Below are positions 25,856-33,253 of a stretch of DNA of 46,572 bases, piece after piece. The notes beneath the pieces were generated by a model. That model was not told the origin of the DNA and did not search any database. It worked only from the letters and a program-made list of their open reading frames with translations. A program made the translations under genes and the position numbers. Where the stretch lies: assembly GCF_000341145.1 (NCBI RefSeq), contig NZ_ANBE01000056.1, positions 1 to 46,572 of the forward strand. Direction: 5' to 3'. Each line of letters begins with the position of its first letter. Position 1 is the stretch's first letter. The DNA comes from Nocardiopsis xinjiangensis YIM 90004 (GTDB taxonomy: Bacteria; Actinomycetota; Actinomycetes; Streptosporangiales; Streptosporangiaceae).

Positions 25856-27931
25856 TCATGGCGCCGTGTTCCTGTCCGCTGCGGCCCCGAGCAGCGCGGC
25901 CGCGGCCAACCGGGACTTGACCAATGTTTCCTGGTATTCGAGATCGGGGTCCGACAGCTGTGTGATGGCGCCTCCGACCCCGAACGTCGCCCGGTCGCGT
26001 TCGACGACGACACTTCGGATCACGATGTTCAGTGCGAGGGCGCCGCTGAGCGAGATCCATCCGATCGCTCCGGAGTAGATGCCTCTCGGGCCTTCTTCGA
26101 GTTCATCGATGATCTGAAGAGTCCTGACCTTGGGTGCGCCAGTCATGGAACCGCCCGGGAAAGTTGCGCGAAGGCACTCGATGGGCGAACTTCCGGGGCG
26201 GAGGCTGCCCCGAACAGTACTGATCAGTTGATGCACCGAAGGGAAGGACTCGACGTCGAACAGTGTCGGAACATGCACCGATCCCTCTCGGCACACCGAG
26301 TTCAGATCATTGCGCATGAGGTCAACGATCATGAGGTTTTCCGCGCGATCCTTCTCCGCGGAGAGCAGGTCCTTCTTCAGGAGCTGGTCTTCCTCCTCTG
26401 TCCGCCCGCGCGGCCTCGTGCCCTTGATGGGGCGTGTCTCGACAGAGCCGTCGGCGCCGACGGTCAGAAAACACTCGGGAGAGGCGCTCAGCACGGAGAA
26501 ATCGCCGTATCGCAGAAAAGCACCGTACGGCACCTGAGCATACTTTCTGAGGAGTGAGTACGTCTCGTACGGATCCACGCTCCCGGGGAACTCCAGCATG
26601 TTCGTCAGGCAGATCTCGTAGGACTCGCCCGCGCCTATGAGCTCCTGGCTCTCACGGATCTTTTCGACATAAGAGCGCCGATCGTGCCGGAACCTGAACT
26701 CGGACTCCAGGGTCGCGTCGTCAGGAATGTCGGCAGGAACAATATCCGCTTCTGGCTGACGGGTCCCGAAACCTAGGATCCGTCTCTCGGTGGCTTCGAT
26801 CCATCCCTTCGAGGCCACATCGAGCAGCGACCCGGGATCACCGGACCGGAGAGCGAGCAAGAGGAACTCTCCGTTGCGGTGGTCGAACACCACAGCCCTC
26901 TCCACGAACGTCAGTCGGCTGTCCGGCATCGTTGACGGTGTCGGGTCAGCGACCGCGCATGTGTCGGCCTTGAGGCCGTAACCCAGGTAGCCGACGTAGC
27001 CGAGGCAGAAGTCCATGGTCGTCCGCGGCCGACGAAGGCAGTCGAAACGGGCCAGCTCGTCCTCCACCACCCGGAAGATGTCACCGTCCACCTGCTCTTG
27101 GCGGCCGTTGGCGAATTCGCGCAACGTGGTTCCGCTTCCCGCATGGTAGGTCAAGACGTGGGACAGCACCCCTTCGCACGAGCCCATGACGCTCATCTCG
27201 GATCGGCTGTCGTCACTGTTGCTGTCCAACCAGAAGCTTTTCTCGTCGTCCTTGTACAGGGCTTCGTGGACCACTGCGGGAGACACGTCCTTCCGGACCC
27301 GGCGGAGATCCACCCACCAGCTGTTCGCCGAGTCGCCGGCCTCAGCCGTGTCCATGGCGAGGAAGTTGGCGATGATCTGCAGCCCCCACCGGCTCAGGAC
27401 CGACTCCGGATGGAACTGCACCCCCCAGAGGGGACGGTCGACGTGGCGCAGTCCCATGACTACTCCATCGTGTGTGGAGGACGTCACCCGGAGCTCGGAC
27501 GGAACCTCCGAGACGGCCAGCGAGTGGTACCTGACCACGTCCAAGGTCGGAGGCAGGCCGGCGAACAGGGCGTCGCCGGCCTGCTGAATGGTGGAGACCC
27601 GACCGTGCATGGGCTCTGCGGCCCGCCTCACACGCCCCCCGAAATGGGTGGCCAGAAGCTGGTGACCCAGGCAGACCCCCAGGACGGGAACGGCGACGCG
27701 CTCTAAGATGTCCGCGCATATCCCCACGTCCTTGGGCACATCGGGAGCACCTGGACCTGGTGAGAGGATCACGTGAGTGATCCGTTCCCAGTCGATGTCG
27801 TCGAGCGGCACGTCGTTACGCACGACGGTGGGCCGGCGACCTGTGCACTGCGCGACCTGTTGGGCGAGGTTGTAGGTGAACGAGTCGTAGTTGTCAACGA
27901 TCAGAACCTCGCCCGTGGTGGGAGCCGTCAT
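25856..27931 (-). CDS. pabAB: Fused aminodeoxychorismate synthase (PabA-PabB)
   Basis: 691 residues; AAGGA 6 bases before the ATG. Residues 8-195 are a class I glutamine amidotransferase with Cys87 (GVCLGHQLL), His174 and Glu176 (VQFHPESVL). Residues about 215-690 are the chorismate-binding synthase. Lys503 in TRPIKGTRPRG is the residue that marks 4-amino-4-deoxychorismate synthase; anthranilate synthases have Ala there. CLTNMLEF and FPGGSMTGAPK are also family motifs. It converts chorismate plus glutamine to 4-amino-4-deoxychorismate. Fused enzymes in this order are typical of PABA-starter polyenes and chloramphenicol-type clusters. Third positions are far less G/C-biased than surrounding genes, suggesting transfer. 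A pabC-like gene lies 65 bases upstream. Confidence 0.92.
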   Translation of the reverse strand: MTAPTTGEVLIVDNYDSFTYNLAQQVAQCTGRRPTVVRNDVPLDDIDWERITHVILSPGPGAPDVPKDVGICADILERVAVPVLGVCLGHQLLATHFGGRVRRAAEPMHGRVSTIQQAGDALFAGLPPTLDVVRYHSLAVSEVPSELRVTSSTHDGVVMGLRHVDRPLWGVQFHPESVLSRWGLQIIANFLAMDTAEAGDSANSWWVDLRRVRKDVSPAVVHEALYKDDEKSFWLDSNSDDSRSEMSVMGSCEGVLSHVLTYHAGSGTTLREFANGRQEQVDGDIFRVVEDELARFDCLRRPRTTMDFCLGYVGYLGYGLKADTCAVADPTPSTMPDSRLTFVERAVVFDHRNGEFLLLALRSGDPGSLLDVASKGWIEATERRILGFGTRQPEADIVPADIPDDATLESEFRFRHDRRSYVEKIRESQELIGAGESYEICLTNMLEFPGSVDPYETYSLLRKYAQVPYGAFLRYGDFSVLSASPECFLTVGADGSVETRPIKGTRPRGRTEEEDQLLKKDLLSAEKDRAENLMIVDLMRNDLNSVCREGSVHVPTLFDVESFPSVHQLISTVRGSLRPGSSPIECLRATFPGGSMTGAPKVRTLQIIDELEEGPRGIYSGAIGWISLSGALALNIVIRSVVVERDRATFGVGGAITQLSDPDLEYQETLVKSRLAAAALLGAAADRNTAP

Positions 27932-27996
27932 TTTCCGTCCTTGTACTCACGAGCTTCGCGCTGTTCTGGTGATGCCGTGCTCGGCGAAGCGACGAG

Positions 27997-28636
27997 TCAC
28001 GTAGCGACGTCTTGTTCCATGGCTTGTAGGTGTTCGCGAAACTCCGCGGCGATGCCCGCTTCGGCGACCGGTTCGCCGTCCCAGGCAGTGACCACGCGGA
28101 TTCCGTGCAGGGAACTGAGGGGCCACAGTTCGTCGGCGGCACGGACCTCCCGTGGTCGCAGGGTCGCCTCATGACGGGCCCCGCTGGAGACCGCCGCGCG
28201 AACGACGGCGGCCTCCGTCACACTCGGCAGCCGTTGGGGGCCGATGACACGAGGAGGGTGCCATCGGCCCAGTGGACCACGCTGCTGTGGGCACCCTCGC
28301 GTAGGGTTCCGTCTTCGCCGATCATGAGCGCTTCCTCGGCCCCGTGGTTCTCCGCCTGGTTTCGGAAAGAGGCCTGGAGGGGCAACTCCGGCCCCTTGTG
28401 CCACGGAACGCGGCGCGAGTCGGGCCCTTCCGGGGTCCAGACGCTCACAGTGGCGCGCAACGCGTCGGGGCTGAGGGGACGCAGCCGGCGGGTGAGCCGC
28501 CCGTTCGGTCGATGTGACCGTCCATGTCCAGGACCCGGCTCTCACGCGCCAGAAATGAATCGTGCAGGACCGGAAGGGTACGCCTGTCCTCGGGAACGGT
28601 AGTCCTTCCTACCGGGCCCGGGTGGTGAGGGCTCAT
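27997..28636 (-). pseudogene. Broken pabC-like aminodeoxychorismate lyase (class IV aminotransferase fold)
   Basis: The ATG at 28636 has GGAGGG about 9 bases upstream. The product can be followed through three frames: LPVLHDSFLARESRVLDMDG, then LRPLSPDALRATVSVW and GAHSSVVHWADGTLLV, then RLPSVTEAAVVRAA and ADELWPLSSLHGIRVV. These match the order of conserved segments in PabC-type enzymes, which release PABA and pyruvate from aminodeoxychorismate. Two frame changes are needed, near 28500-28515 and 28225-28250. Both are equivalent to one missing base. It is either a recent pseudogene or carries sequencing errors; as given it cannot make the full enzyme. Confidence 0.7.
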
Positions 28637-28707
28637 GTCAGTACCGCCCTCCGGCTCGGGCGCCGACGCTGTACGGAGCCCCTCCGGCCACGGGCCGGCC
28701 CGCTGCG

Positions 28708-28932
28708 TCAGGTGGCTCGCCTGGGCGGCCGTCCACGGTATCGCCCGCATCCGCCGGTTCGAGTGCAGGACGCGGAAACCCCTCGTCGCGGCCTCGGCGA
28801 AGCCTCATCGTCGTGGACGGCCGAGTCCGGCCGGGCATCGACGGCGAGTTGCACTTGTTGCCCGACCGTTGAGGCACCGGCGATGACCCGTGCAGCGGAT
28901 TCGTCTTTCTCGCGGTAGATCTGCGCGGTCAT
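28708..28932 (-). pseudogene. Unrecognised gene fragment coupled to the reductase gene
   Basis: The ATG overlaps the stop of the reductase gene as ATGA (28929-28932), a sign of true translational coupling. The product starts MTAQIYREKDESAARVIAG and stays plausible to about residue 44. After that, the coherent reading continues in another frame (GFAEAATRGFRVLHSNRR) after what looks like one missing base. In that second frame the sequence runs on without a stop into the pabC-like region. The opening is vaguely like the N-terminus of ketol-acid reductoisomerase, but the glycine loop is not convincing. I do not assign a function. Confidence 0.35.
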
Positions 28933-29672
28933 CGATCACCCTCGGCGAACCACTCATCGAAGCCGGGGCCCACGGTCTCGGCGCTCGGCCCGGGGATGAG
29001 CGCGCCCTGGCGCATGGCCTTGCCTGCGGGACCGGGGGCGGGAACCGACAGCGGTAGTGCGCCCTTGTTCTGCAACACCCGGGTCATGCTCCACAGCGAC
29101 ATGACCTCCGGTCCGCAAACGTCGTATGCCTTTCCCTGACGCTCACCGTCGATGCACTCGGCCACCACTTCCGCGACCGCGTCGAGCGCTACGGGCTTCA
29201 CCTTCATCTGCGGAACGATCGCGAAGGGGCCGACCTTCATACGATCGAGGTTCTTCCTGGCGAACTCATACCACAGGGTCGAGCGCACCAGCACGGTTCC
29301 GTGGTTCTCCTCCAGAGCGACCTTCTCCTGGGCTGCATTGCCGGCGTAGTAGCCGTTGGAGGACATGGCGTCGGCCTCGCAGTTGACGATGGAGATCAGC
29401 ACATGCTTGCCGATTCCAGATTCCTGTGCCCAATGGTTGATGTTCCGCGTGGAGGCCTGGAAGAAGTCACGAGCGATATCGAACTTCTGGGTAAATACAT
29501 CCGTCGCTTCGACCACGGCGTCGATGTCCGGTCGCGGTGTCATGGTCTCCGGTTTGGTCACATCAAATCCGGCGCGCCTCGACAGGACGATCACTTCGTG
29601 GCCTCGGCGTTCCAGTGCCGATTCGACAGCACTTCCGAGGATGCCGCCTCCAACAATTGCGATCTTGGTCAT
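28929..29672 (-). CDS. NAD(P)-binding Rossmann protein, NmrA/atypical SDR type
   Basis: 247 residues. MTKIAIVGGGILGSAVESAL carries the dinucleotide-binding glycines, and HVLISIVNCEA and the GYYAGNAAQEKVALEE segment (Tyr and Lys) resemble atypical short-chain dehydrogenases that act as NADPH reductases or sensors. VLVRSTLWYEFA and the C-terminal YDVCGPEVMSLWSMTRVL fit NmrA-like proteins. AAGGAG lies upstream but about 13 bases from the ATG. Codon use is relaxed as in pabAB. It may be a tailoring enzyme of the same former gene cluster; substrate unknown. Confidence 0.75.
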   Translation of the reverse strand: MTKIAIVGGGILGSAVESALERRGHEVIVLSRRAGFDVTKPETMTPRPDIDAVVEATDVFTQKFDIARDFFQASTRNINHWAQESGIGKHVLISIVNCEADAMSSNGYYAGNAAQEKVALEENHGTVLVRSTLWYEFARKNLDRMKVGPFAIVPQMKVKPVALDAVAEVVAECIDGERQGKAYDVCGPEVMSLWSMTRVLQNKGALPLSVPAPGPAGKAMRQGALIPGPSAETVGPGFDEWFAEGDR

Positions 29673-29780
29673 GATTTGACATCTTCTCCTTCGATTTTCT
29701 TCTTCTCGGTCGGCCTGCGATCGAGGTTTGGCATTCTCGGAGGGATCTTCTGTGCGGCCATGATATGACGATGCCCATGT

Positions 29781-29981
29781 TCAACCAGGCCGCTCTGGCC
29801 GTTTTCCGAGTACTTCCGGCCTGAGTTTCACAACTGCTCGATGGGGGGAGTATCTCTCGCTCGGAACCTGAAAGATTCGCAAATAATTCTGGTCGATCAA
29901 TGCGGTCTCTGTCGAGGTGAAGAAGCCCTCGATCACCGGGTTGCCGAAGCACGATCCGGTGCGCCCTGCAGTTGTGCTCAT
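29781..29981 (-). CDS. 66-residue unrecognised protein coupled by ATGA overlap
   Basis: The frame begins MSTTAGRTGSCFGNPVIEG and ends in a basic Pro-rich tail. Its ATG overlaps the stop of the upstream glycosyltransferase remnant (ATGA at 29978-29981). Codons are mixed, with several A- or T-ending ones, as in the rest of the island. There is no signal peptide or membrane helix; the middle (NYLRIFQVPSERYSPHRAVV) looks like folded protein. It may be the truncated N-terminus of a larger biosynthetic gene or a small independent protein. Confidence 0.4.
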   Translation of the reverse strand: MSTTAGRTGSCFGNPVIEGFFTSTETALIDQNYLRIFQVPSERYSPHRAVVKLRPEVLGKRPERPG

Positions 29982-30142
29982 GTCTTGTCATGATCCCCGC
30001 GCTGCTCGTTCGGCCCGGCCTCGGCCGTGTGGCCGTCGATGGGCGCCCGGTCGTAGGAGAGCTCGCGGACGATCTCCGGGCCGGGTAGGACGTGGCTCAC
30101 GGCGGGGACACCGACCACTGCGATGTGGGCGCGACGGGCCAT
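29978..30142 (-). pseudogene. Remnant of a macrolide-type glycosyltransferase (GT1, MGT family)
   Basis: 54 residues from ATG 30142. The start RRAHIAVVGVPAVSHVLPGP and then EIVREL closely follow the N-terminal signature of MGT-type macrolide glycosyltransferases (normally about 400 residues). After REL the similarity stops and a short tail leads to the stop codon, so most of the gene is gone, probably by internal deletion. The stop overlaps the next ATG. The start lies at the upstream edge of the low-GC island. Confidence 0.55.
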
Positions 30143-30399
30143 GGCGGTGCTCCGGTGGACAGACGGGCGGTCGGCGGACGAGAGCGGCCCCCGCGGTCGC
30201 GGGTCGGTGCGATCGTCGGCGTATGCCGGGCCGTCCCTGCGGAGTGCACGGTTTTCCTGCGGGTCGGGACGCGGGTCCCCTGTGAGAGGGCGGGTCGACC
30301 GTTCTAGAGTGCGGTACGGCGACGGCACAGGAGTACCGCCGCAGAGCAGGCGACGCGTCACGGTCGTCGGACCGAATCATCGCGCAGAGGAGTGAATTG

Positions 30400-30642
30400 G
30401 TGACCCTCGTGGAGTGGGCGGACCTGGTCCGCGCGGAACTGGAACTGGACGAGAACGAACGCCTGGACCGGGCCGACGTCGACCGGGTCCTGGACCTGGC
30501 CAAGGACGCCGCACACTCGGTGGCCCGGCCCGCCGCACCCTTGACGACCTTCCTGATGGGGATCGCGATCGGCCGCGGCGGCGACCCGGAGGAGGTCGCC
30601 GCGCGGCTGAGCCGGTTGGCGCTGGACTCCGCGCAGGAGTGA
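30400..30642 (+). CDS. DUF6457 domain protein
   Basis: 80 residues from GTG 30400 with AGAGGAG about 7 bases upstream; the TTG at 30397 is less likely. The short helical sequence WADLVRAELEL, DVDRVLDLAKDAAHSVARPA and LTTFLMGIAIGRGG is typical of a DUF6457 domain, which elsewhere is found alone or attached to molybdopterin-guanine dinucleotide enzymes. A role linked to molybdenum cofactor is possible, but no such gene is nearby. Codon use returns to the strongly GC-biased chromosomal type here, setting the border of the island. Confidence 0.7.
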   Translation: MTLVEWADLVRAELELDENERLDRADVDRVLDLAKDAAHSVARPAAPLTTFLMGIAIGRGGDPEEVAARLSRLALDSAQE

Positions 30643-30663
30643 GGGTCGGGCCCGGCCCGACCC
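30643..30663 (+). terminator. Hairpin after the DUF6457 gene
   Basis: GGGTCGGGCC and GGCCCGACCC are perfect 10-base arms with one central base, starting at the stop codon. Confidence 0.4.
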
Positions 30664-30836
30664 GCAATGCTTGCGTCGAATAAACGTGACGTAGGCGTGA
30701 TGAACCAATGCAAACCTGTCACCACCTCATCAAATGTCTGTGACCTGTTGCACGTTGACCGGCCACCGTTTCGGTGTGCAGCAGGGCGCGGGCACACGGC
30801 CGTGCCCCGATCCGAACGTGATACGGAGATCCCCGC

Positions 30837-32252
30837 ATGGATCAGATCCTCGGGATGGCCGAGATCGTCAGCAGTGTGCTCTGGGGACCCTTCGTCCTCA
30901 TCCCTCTGCTGTTCGGTGTCGGCCTGTTCCTCACCGTCCGCCTGAAGCTGCTCCAGCTCCTGCGGTTGCCCCACTCGCTCTGGCTCGCCCTGATCCGGCG
31001 CAAGGAGGACTCCTCGGTCGAGGGGGACATCTCGCACTACCAGGCATTGAGTACGGCTCTGGCCGCCACGGTCGGTGTCGGCAACATCGCCGGTGCTGCT
31101 CTGGCCATCGGTGTCGGTGGTCCGGGCGCGCTCTTCTGGATGTGGGTCGTCGGTCTCCTCGGCATGGCCACGAAGTACAGCGAGGCGCTGCTGGGCGTGA
31201 AGTTCCGCCGCACCGACGCCAAGGGTGAGCAGAGCGGCGGCCCGATGTACTACCTCAAGTACGGGCTGAACGGCTGGCTCGGCACCGTGCTCGGCGGTGC
31301 TTTCGCCGTCTTCGGAGCCATCGCCGCCTTCGGTATCGGCAACGGGACCCAGGCCAACACCGTCACCCAGCAGGTCACCAGCCTCGTCGAGGTCGAACCC
31401 TGGGTCGTGGGCCTGATCCTCATGCTGCTGGCCGGTGCCGTCATCCTCGGCGGGATCAAGAGCATCGGCCGGGTGGCCTCGGCTCTCGTGCCGATCATGA
31501 TCATCGGCTACGTGGCCTCCTGCCTGCTGGTGCTGGCCATCAACTGGGCCTCGGTCCTGCCCGCGCTGCAGCTCGTGTTCACCAGCGCCTTCAGCTACAC
31601 CGCGCCGGTCGGTGGTTTCGCGGGTGCGGGCCTGATGCTGGCCATCCAACAGGGTTTCTCGCGCGGCATCTTCTCCAACGAGGCCGGCCTGGGCACCGGC
31701 GCGATCGCCGCCGCCGCGGCCAAGACCCGCGAGCCGGTCCGCCAGGCCATGGTCTCGATGACCCAGACCTTCATCGACACCATCATCGTCGTGACGATGA
31801 CCTGCCTGGTCATCATCACGACCGGGGTCTGGCAGGAAGGGGACGTCGACGGTTCCCTGCTGACCACCCTGGCCCTGACCGAGGGGCTCGGTCAGGCCAG
31901 TGCCGCACTGGCGGTCGCCGGGCAGTACATCGTCGCCATCGCGGTGACGGTGTTCGCCTTCACCACGATGCTCGGCTGGTCCTACTACGGCGAGCGCTGC
32001 GTGGAGTACCTGGGTGGGCGCAAGTTCGTGACGCCTTACCGGTTCGTGTTCCTCGCGGTCGTCTTCATCGGCTCGATCGCCGCACTGGACGAGGTGTGGC
32101 TGTTCAGCGACATCGCCAACGCGCTCATGGCGTTGCCGAACCTCCTCGGGCTCCTGCTGCTCTCCCCGCTCGTCGTGGCAGAGACGCGCAAGTTCTTCAA
32201 CCACCCGGAGTGGCGCAACCCCGACGTGGTCATGGAGGACATCCGCAGCTGA
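30837..32252 (+). CDS. Alanine/glycine:cation symporter (AGCS family)
   Basis: 471 residues with about ten to eleven membrane helices; GGAG about 9 bases upstream of the ATG. Typical AGCS segments are present: SHYQALSTALAATVGVGNIA, GPGALFWMWVVGLLGMATKYSE, GGPMYYL, and SNEAGLGTGAIAAAAAKT. It takes up alanine or glycine with sodium or protons across the cytoplasmic membrane. The 190-base leader has no glycine riboswitch motif. It ends in a strong bidirectional terminator. Confidence 0.93.
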   Translation: MDQILGMAEIVSSVLWGPFVLIPLLFGVGLFLTVRLKLLQLLRLPHSLWLALIRRKEDSSVEGDISHYQALSTALAATVGVGNIAGAALAIGVGGPGALFWMWVVGLLGMATKYSEALLGVKFRRTDAKGEQSGGPMYYLKYGLNGWLGTVLGGAFAVFGAIAAFGIGNGTQANTVTQQVTSLVEVEPWVVGLILMLLAGAVILGGIKSIGRVASALVPIMIIGYVASCLLVLAINWASVLPALQLVFTSAFSYTAPVGGFAGAGLMLAIQQGFSRGIFSNEAGLGTGAIAAAAAKTREPVRQAMVSMTQTFIDTIIVVTMTCLVIITTGVWQEGDVDGSLLTTLALTEGLGQASAALAVAGQYIVAIAVTVFAFTTMLGWSYYGERCVEYLGGRKFVTPYRFVFLAVVFIGSIAALDEVWLFSDIANALMALPNLLGLLLLSPLVVAETRKFFNHPEWRNPDVVMEDIRS

Positions 32253-32275
32253 CGCGGGTGCCCGACCGACGCCGA

Positions 32276-32318
32276 ACGCACGAGGGGGACCGGCTCCGGG
32301 CCGGTCCCCCTCGTGCGT
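32276..32318. terminator. 18-bp bidirectional terminator between symporter and thiD
   Basis: ACGCACGAGGGGGACCGG pairs perfectly with its complement around a 7-base loop, between convergent genes. Confidence 0.8.
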
Positions 32319-32337
32319 GTCCATGGCGGGAAGGCGC

Positions 32338-33141
32338 TCACCACCATGCGTGGAAGTGGTGCACCGGCCCCTGGCCGCCTCCGGCACCGATGTCGCCGGC
32401 ACGGCGCAGCGCCTCGGTCAGGTAGTCCTTGGCGCCCCGCACCGCCGCGGCCGTGTCCGGGTTCTGGGGGAGCAGGGCGGCGATGGAGGAGGAGAGCGTG
32501 CATCCCGTGCCGTGGGTGTTGCGGGTGTGTACCCGGGGCGCGGAGAACTCCACCGGGGCCGCGTCCTCGACGGCGAGCACGTCGATGCTGTCCTCGGAGT
32601 CCAGGTGCCCGCCCTTGAGCAGGACCGCACGCGGCCCCAGCTCCAGCAGCTCCGCGGCCTGCTCGTGCATGCCCGCCAGGTCGGTGGCTTCCTCGACCCC
32701 GAGCAGGTCGGCGGACTCGGGCAGGTTCGGGGTGATGAGGCCGGCCCGGGGCAGCAGGACGGTGCGCAGGGCCTCGGTGGCCGACTCCTCCAGCAGGCGG
32801 TCGCCGCTCTTGGCGACCATGACCGGGTCCACGACCACGTCCTGGAGCCCGTGCCGGTCGATCGCCCCGGCCACCGCTTCGGTCACCTCGGCGGTGCCCA
32901 GCATTCCGACCTTGACCGCGTGGACCGTCGCGTCCTCGAGGAGGGTGTCGAGCTGACGGGTGACGAACGCGGCCGGGATCCCGTGCACGTCGGCGACCCC
33001 GCGCGTGGACTGGGCGGTCAGGGCGGTCACCACACTCATCCCGAAGACCCCGTGAGCGGAGAAGGCCTTGAGGTCGGCCTGGATCCCGGCGCCTCCGCTG
33101 GGGTCGCTCCCGGCCACGGACATGACGTTGAAAGCGCTCAT
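32338..33141 (-). CDS. thiD: Hydroxymethylpyrimidine/phosphomethylpyrimidine kinase ThiD
   Basis: 267 residues of ribokinase fold. VAGSDPSGGAGIQADLKAF at the N-terminus, VVDPVMVAKSGDRLL, LITPNLPESADLLG and the anion-hole and catalytic-loop motif NTHGTGCTLSSS are all diagnostic. The enzyme phosphorylates hydroxymethylpyrimidine twice to give HMP pyrophosphate for thiamine synthesis. GAAGGAA upstream of the ATG serves as ribosome site and lies inside the conserved end of a TPP riboswitch, so translation is expected to fall when thiamine pyrophosphate is plentiful. No other thiamine gene is in the window. Confidence 0.95.
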   Translation of the reverse strand: MSAFNVMSVAGSDPSGGAGIQADLKAFSAHGVFGMSVVTALTAQSTRGVADVHGIPAAFVTRQLDTLLEDATVHAVKVGMLGTAEVTEAVAGAIDRHGLQDVVVDPVMVAKSGDRLLEESATEALRTVLLPRAGLITPNLPESADLLGVEEATDLAGMHEQAAELLELGPRAVLLKGGHLDSEDSIDVLAVEDAAPVEFSAPRVHTRNTHGTGCTLSSSIAALLPQNPDTAAAVRGAKDYLTEALRRAGDIGAGGGQGPVHHFHAWW

Positions 33142-33145
33142 GGCG

Positions 33146-33226
33146 TTCCTTCGCTAGTACGAACTAGGGCAGGTTCGACGGGTGTGCTCTCAGCCGGACC
33201 GGTGAGGTTCCGGCACCCCGCGCCTC
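33146..33226 (-). ncRNA. TPP riboswitch (THI element) in the thiD leader
   Basis: Read on the minus strand, the leader holds GCGCGGGGTGCC, then GGCTGAGAGCACACCC, GAACCTG, CTAGTTCGTACTAG and GCGAAGGAA, in the fixed order of the THI element (CUGAGA, ACCC, AACCUG and GCGNAGGGA segments). The last segment includes the ribosome binding site, implying control of translation initiation. Confidence 0.9.
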
Positions 33227-33235
33227 TATCGGGAG

Positions 33236-33241
33236 ATTCTA
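33236..33241 (-). promoter_or_regulatory. Probable -10 box of thiD
   Basis: TAGAAT on the minus strand fits TANNNT and would start transcription about 10 bases before the riboswitch. No good -35 box is visible. Confidence 0.45.
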
Positions 33242-33253
33242 GGGGGTCCTGTC

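Noticed and set aside
25856-27931. Anthranilate synthase or PhzE-type enzyme
   Set aside because: The active-site motif is PIKGT, with the Lys specific to aminodeoxychorismate synthase.
27997-28636. Programmed frameshifting in the pabC-like gene
   Set aside because: Two separate shifts lie without clear slippery sequences and downstream structures; decay or sequencing error explains them better.
28708-28932. Confident call of a ketol-acid reductoisomerase fragment
   Set aside because: Only the first dozen residues look similar and the nucleotide-binding glycines do not line up.
30664-30836. Glycine riboswitch before the alanine/glycine symporter
   Set aside because: No glycine aptamer consensus could be recognised in the leader.
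29988-32402. Long minus-strand open frame opposite the symporter
   Set aside because: It is antisense to an unmistakable AGCS transporter, is His/Asp/Gln-rich and has no family features.
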